Source: an uncultured Lachnospiraceae bacterium (GTDB taxonomy: Bacteria > Bacillota > Clostridia > Lachnospirales > Lachnospiraceae). Taken from it: a DNA stretch of 5,793 nucleotides. The DNA lies in the NCBI GenBank assembly GCA_902782655.1, contig CACZNY010000235.1:1-5793 (forward strand), given 5' to 3'. The translations under genes were made by a program, and so were the position numbers. The number at the start of each line of letters is the position of its first letter. Within the stretch, counting starts at the first letter, position 1. The notes beneath the pieces were generated by a model that made no database searches, was not told where the DNA came from, and saw only the letters and a program-made list of their open reading frames with translations. Positions 1 to 5,793 of this stretch are shown piece by piece.

Positions 1-1
1 G

Positions 2-820
2 CAGATGCAGTATGATGCTAAGCAGACCGAGCTCATAGGCAAGGAGAAGGAGCTTGTGGTACAGGCTGACGAGCTTGAAAAGGAGCGCACCATAGTATCC
101 CAGCAGAGGACGACTCTGGATGAGCAGGCAAAGATGCTGAATGCCCAGGAGGAGGCTCTCGCTGAGCAGGGTGAGAAGATAGCCATACAGGAAAAGACGC
201 TAAGGGAGCAGCATGAGCTGCTTGATAAGCTGGAAGCCATAATGAGCGAGCAGCAGCAGAAGCTTGACGATATCATAGGAGTCAGGACCGAGCTTGTGGA
301 GGATCTGAGCCGTGAATTCGGAAACTCTGATCTTAAGGTTTCCGTGGATGAGACCACCGGAGGCATAACCTTTGATGCAAGCATCCTTTTTGATTACAAC
401 AAATCGGTGCTCAAGCCCTCCGGAAAGGAGTTTCTGGCAAAATTCCTGCCCAGATATGCTGACGTGCTACTGAGTCCGAAGTATAAGGATAATATCTCGG
501 AGATACTCATCGAGGGACATACCGATACGGAAGGAAACTATCTCTCCAATCTGGAGCTTTCGCAGAAGAGGGCTCTGGCCGTGGCGGAGTACTGTCTTGG
601 AGACAACAGCGGTATACTTACCGAAAGCCAGCTGGAGCAGATGCGCTCTTTGATCTCTGCCACCGGAAGATCCTACAGCAAGCCTATCTACGACGATAAG
701 GGAGAGATAGACATGGCGGCCTCAAGAAGAGTGGAGTTTTTATTCCAGCTTAAGGATGAGGAGATGGTGAGAGAAATGATAGAGATATTAAGTCAGGAGG
801 AGAGCCGGGGAGGAAATTGA
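2..820 (+). CDS. OmpA/MotB-type peptidoglycan-binding protein with long coiled coil (5' end missing)
   Basis: This gene is cut by the left edge: the frame is open to the first bases, and the ATG at position 5 is probably internal because no N-terminal membrane segment or signal peptide follows it. Counting from that ATG, residues 9-92 form an unbroken heptad coiled coil rich in Glu, Gln and Lys. From about residue 118 to 250 comes an OmpA C-terminal-like domain: the ITFDASILFDYN strand near 120-131, then GHTDTEGNYLSN with H172 and D174, then QKRALAVAEY with R189, and a late ASRRVEFLF strand. The Asp-to-Arg spacing of 15 residues equals that of the OmpA pair that binds diaminopimelate, so peptidoglycan binding is well supported. 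The missing N-terminus most likely carries a single membrane helix, as in MotB-like proteins that pair with a MotA/TolQ-like channel; that partner is not visible, so a motor or proton-channel role is only a guess. The stop lies 3 nt before lacZ. Confidence 0.85.
   Translation, partial: QMQYDAKQTELIGKEKELVVQADELEKERTIVSQQRTTLDEQAKMLNAQEEALAEQGEKIAIQEKTLREQHELLDKLEAIMSEQQQKLDDIIGVRTELVEDLSREFGNSDLKVSVDETTGGITFDASILFDYNKSVLKPSGKEFLAKFLPRYADVLLSPKYKDNISEILIEGHTDTEGNYLSNLELSQKRALAVAEYCLGDNSGILTESQLEQMRSLISATGRSYSKPIYDDKGEIDMAASRRVEFLFQLKDEEMVREMIEILSQEESRGGN
807..814 (+). promoter_or_regulatory. Ribosome binding site of the beta-galactosidase gene
   Basis: GGGGAGGA lies 9 nt before the ATG at 824 and inside the last codons of the upstream gene. 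It is a strong Shine-Dalgarno match and fixes the lacZ start. Its position implies that the two genes share a transcript. Confidence 0.75.
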
Positions 821-3862
<3,042 letters not shown>

Positions 3863-3865
3863 TAC

Positions 3866-5410
3866 TTGAAGAATAAGCTTCCTCTGAGAAACAGCATAAG
3901 GGCGCAGCTTGCTGCAGTCTTTGTCCTGCTGCTGCTTGGCGTGGTGGCGGCTCTGGTATTCATCAACACCGTTTTCCTCCAGCGCTATTATATCTCGAAT
4001 AAAAAGAAGCAGATCATAAGCTCATATAACAGCATAAATGTCATGGCAGAGGCTGCAGGGGCGGCAAGCGACAGCTTCAGGGAGAGCACTGACAGGCTTA
4101 CGGATGACAGCCGGCTTCTGGTGGTCATAGTGGATCCCGGCATGAACATCATTTATTCCACGGAAAGGGAATCCTCAAAGATAGCGGAGAGGCTTCTCTG
4201 GAGGATGATATCGGGAGATCCTGTACAGGAGCCCGGAAATGATGAGGGCAGTGAGAAGGAGAAGGGCTTCAGACATGAAAAGATAGAGGTCTTAGGCTCG
4301 AACGAGAGCTACAAAATATCCATCAGCACGGATCCTGCCATGAGAAACGACTATATAGAGCTCTGGGGTTATATGAGCAGCGGGGATCTCATATTCATCA
4401 GGACTCCACTGGAGAGCATAAGGGAGAGCGCCAAGCTCACTACCAAATTCATGCTCTATATAGGTCTTCTGATAGCCGTCGTCGGCACTGTAGGAATGTG
4501 GTTCGTGACCAATAAGATAACCGAGCCCATACTGCAGCTCACGAGACTTTCTGACAGGATGGCACATCTTGATTTTGATGCGAAATATGAGGGAGATGTA
4601 TCAAACGAGATAGGTGAGCTGGGACGCCATATGAACGAGATGTCATCGCAGCTTGAACGCGCCATATCCGAGCTGAAGAGCGCCAATGCAGAGCTGCAGC
4701 AGGATATAGAAAGAAAAGAAAAGATAGAGGCCATGAGGAGCGAATTCATCTCAAATGTATCCCACGAGCTTAAAACACCCATAGCCCTGGTTTCCGGATA
4801 CGCTGAGGGACTTCGGGACGGGATAGCCTCCGATGAAGAGAGCAGGAAGGAATATCTTGACGTAATAATCGACGAGTCGGAGAAGATGGGAAAGCTGGTA
4901 TCGAACCTTCTGGAGCTTAACCATATAGAATTCGGCAATGATCCGGCTAAGATGGAGCGCTTTGATGTGGTTATGCTGATATCGGGGATAATAGGGAGTA
5001 CGGAGATACTTGCGAAGCAGTACGGAGCCGATATCAGGTTTGATCATAAGGAGCCTGTCTATGTCTGGAGCGATGAGGTAAAGACCGAGACCGTTTTCAG
5101 CAATTATCTGACTAACGCGATACACTATTCGGGAGGAGAAAAAAGGATAGAGATCACCATAGCCGACGAGGATGAGAACGTGAGGATAGAGGTATATAAT
5201 ACGGGAGAGCCTATACCGGAGGAAGCCGTAGAACGTATCTGGGATAAGTTTTACAAGGTGGACAAGGCGCGCACACGCGAGGTCGGAGGCACCGGAGTGG
5301 GGCTTTCCATAGTGAAGGCGGTCATGGAAACTTTGAATAAACCCTGCGGTGTGATAAACTATGAGGACGGCGTAGGCTTCTGGTTCGAATTGGAGAGAGC
5401 GGATAAATGA
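3866..5410 (+). CDS. Membrane sensor histidine kinase (HAMP-HisKA-HATPase_c)
   Basis: This 514-residue two-component sensor autophosphorylates on His and would pass the phosphate to a response regulator. After a basic N-terminus (K2, K4, R8, R12) comes membrane helix 1 (about 15-37), an extracytoplasmic sensor domain (38-194, with a VVIVD strand at 86-90 suggesting a PAS/Cache-like fold), helix 2 (195-216), HAMP (217-268; P221 and EIGEL 248-252) and a short coiled-coil linker. The HisKA box is SHELKTP with phospho-acceptor H300; E301 and T304 fit the phosphatase motif. In the ATPase domain are the N box (N413, N417), a variant G1 box NTGEPIP at 445-451, an F box WDKFY at 459-463 and the G2 box GGTGVGLSIV at 474-483. 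All parts needed for activity are present. The architecture resembles WalK, ResE and PhoR, but the ligand cannot be read from sequence. It begins with TTG 3 nt after lacZ and overlaps the next gene by 4 nt. No response regulator gene lies in the window. Confidence 0.93.
   Translation: MKNKLPLRNSIRAQLAAVFVLLLLGVVAALVFINTVFLQRYYISNKKKQIISSYNSINVMAEAAGAASDSFRESTDRLTDDSRLLVVIVDPGMNIIYSTERESSKIAERLLWRMISGDPVQEPGNDEGSEKEKGFRHEKIEVLGSNESYKISISTDPAMRNDYIELWGYMSSGDLIFIRTPLESIRESAKLTTKFMLYIGLLIAVVGTVGMWFVTNKITEPILQLTRLSDRMAHLDFDAKYEGDVSNEIGELGRHMNEMSSQLERAISELKSANAELQQDIERKEKIEAMRSEFISNVSHELKTPIALVSGYAEGLRDGIASDEESRKEYLDVIIDESEKMGKLVSNLLELNHIEFGNDPAKMERFDVVMLISGIIGSTEILAKQYGADIRFDHKEPVYVWSDEVKTETVFSNYLTNAIHYSGGEKRIEITIADEDENVRIEVYNTGEPIPEEAVERIWDKFYKVDKARTREVGGTGVGLSIVKAVMETLNKPCGVINYEDGVGFWFELERADK
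5392..5397 (+). promoter_or_regulatory. Ribosome binding site of the lipoprotein gene
   Basis: GGAGAG lies 9 nt before the ATG at 5407, inside the end of the kinase gene. It favours this ATG over the in-frame ATG at 5419, which lacks a comparable site at good spacing. With the ATGA overlap it suggests translational coupling to the kinase. Confidence 0.6.
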
Positions 5411-5793
5411 ACGGATGGATGAAATATCAATTTCATATTTGCCTTATCATACTTTTGACTGGAGCTTTTTTTCTTAACGGCTGCGGGGCTCCCGGTGTCA
5501 ATATCTCGGACGAGGATGTAAAAAGGGTGGCTGATTATTCCTCCGATATAGTAAGCCAGCATAATGACAAATCCGACTCCAGACTTGTGGAGCTGTGGAA
5601 GGTCAAAAGGAAGTATCAGCAGCAGCTGGATCTTGAGATAAAAAGGCAGAATTTCAGGGCTCTGGAGCAGGCGGCTCAGAATGCCGATTCAGGTGAGGGC
5701 TCAGACTCCGGATCCGGAAACGGTGAGGAGGCGCAGGAAAATGAAGAACCGCAGATGAGCCTTGCTGAGGCCATAGGAGCGCCGGAGTTTGAC
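5407..5793 (+). CDS. Lipoprotein of unknown function (3' end missing)
   Basis: The frame is open from the ATG at 5407 to the right edge, giving 129 residues of an incomplete protein. A type II signal peptide is clear: K6, a hydrophobic stretch from about 9 to 22, and the lipobox L23-N24-G25-C26, so the mature protein would start at a lipidated Cys26 on the outer face of the membrane. The mature part begins with an acidic, probably helical segment (34-52, including VADYSSDIVSQH), continues as a charged helix with coiled-coil character (59-90, KYQQQLDLEIKRQ) and passes through an acidic Ser/Gly/Glu linker (94-116) to MSLAEAIGAPEFD at the edge. From memory this order resembles uncharacterised lipoproteins common in Lachnospiraceae, but I could not check it and assign no family. 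The start overlaps the kinase stop by 4 nt, so the two are very likely made together; the protein could be an accessory sensor or a target of the kinase. Confidence 0.88.
   Translation, partial: MNGWMKYQFHICLIILLTGAFFLNGCGAPGVNISDEDVKRVADYSSDIVSQHNDKSDSRLVELWKVKRKYQQQLDLEIKRQNFRALEQAAQNADSGEGSDSGSGNGEEAQENEEPQMSLAEAIGAPEFD

Noticed and set aside
2..820. Part of a Zorya-type defence system (ZorB-like OmpA-domain protein)
   Set aside because: ZorB also has an OmpA-type domain, but the following genes are lacZ and a sensor kinase rather than the ZorC/ZorD or ZorE effectors; the upstream gene is not visible, so there is no positive support.
4456..4938. Antisense open frame of 160 codons opposite the kinase HAMP and HisKA region
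   Set aside because: The translation is Ser-rich and low in complexity, and it is the reverse of strongly conserved kinase motifs, so it is a shadow.
5359..5562. Antisense open frame of 67 codons across the kinase-lipoprotein junction
   Set aside because: It overlaps both the kinase C-terminus and the lipoprotein signal peptide and has no recognisable content.

Overview
The window looks like an ordinary stretch of a low-to-mid GC Gram-positive chromosome, most likely a member of the Clostridia and possibly Lachnospiraceae. This rests on strong purine-rich ribosome binding sites at each visible gene start, a TTG start, heavy use of AGG and ATA codons, a WalK/ResE-type histidine kinase and a lipobox lipoprotein. 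The assignment is an inference from style, not from a marker gene.

The layout is four genes, all on the + strand, with almost no space between them. (1) Positions 2-820 hold the 3' part of a gene for a coiled-coil protein ending in an OmpA/MotB-type peptidoglycan-binding domain; its beginning lies outside the window. (2) Positions 824-3862 hold a complete glycoside hydrolase family 2 beta-galactosidase of the large LacZ type, with all the catalytic and metal residues I checked in place. (3) Positions 3866-5410 hold a complete membrane sensor histidine kinase, started by TTG. (4) From 5407 to the end is the first 129 codons of a lipoprotein gene whose start overlaps the kinase stop (ATGA). There is no intergenic stretch longer than 3 bases, so no promoter, RNA gene, mobile element, repeat array or CRISPR was found.

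The spacing (3 nt, 3 nt, 4-nt overlap) argues for one transcript. Three of the four products belong to the cell envelope: a peptidoglycan-anchored protein, a membrane sensor and a surface lipoprotein. The fourth, LacZ, is a cytoplasmic sugar hydrolase with no transporter or sugar regulator beside it. The kinase has no response regulator inside the window. Nothing here proves a new system. The points most worth following are the lipoprotein coupled to the kinase, the placement of lacZ between two envelope genes, and a very regular glutamine-layered coiled coil in the first protein.
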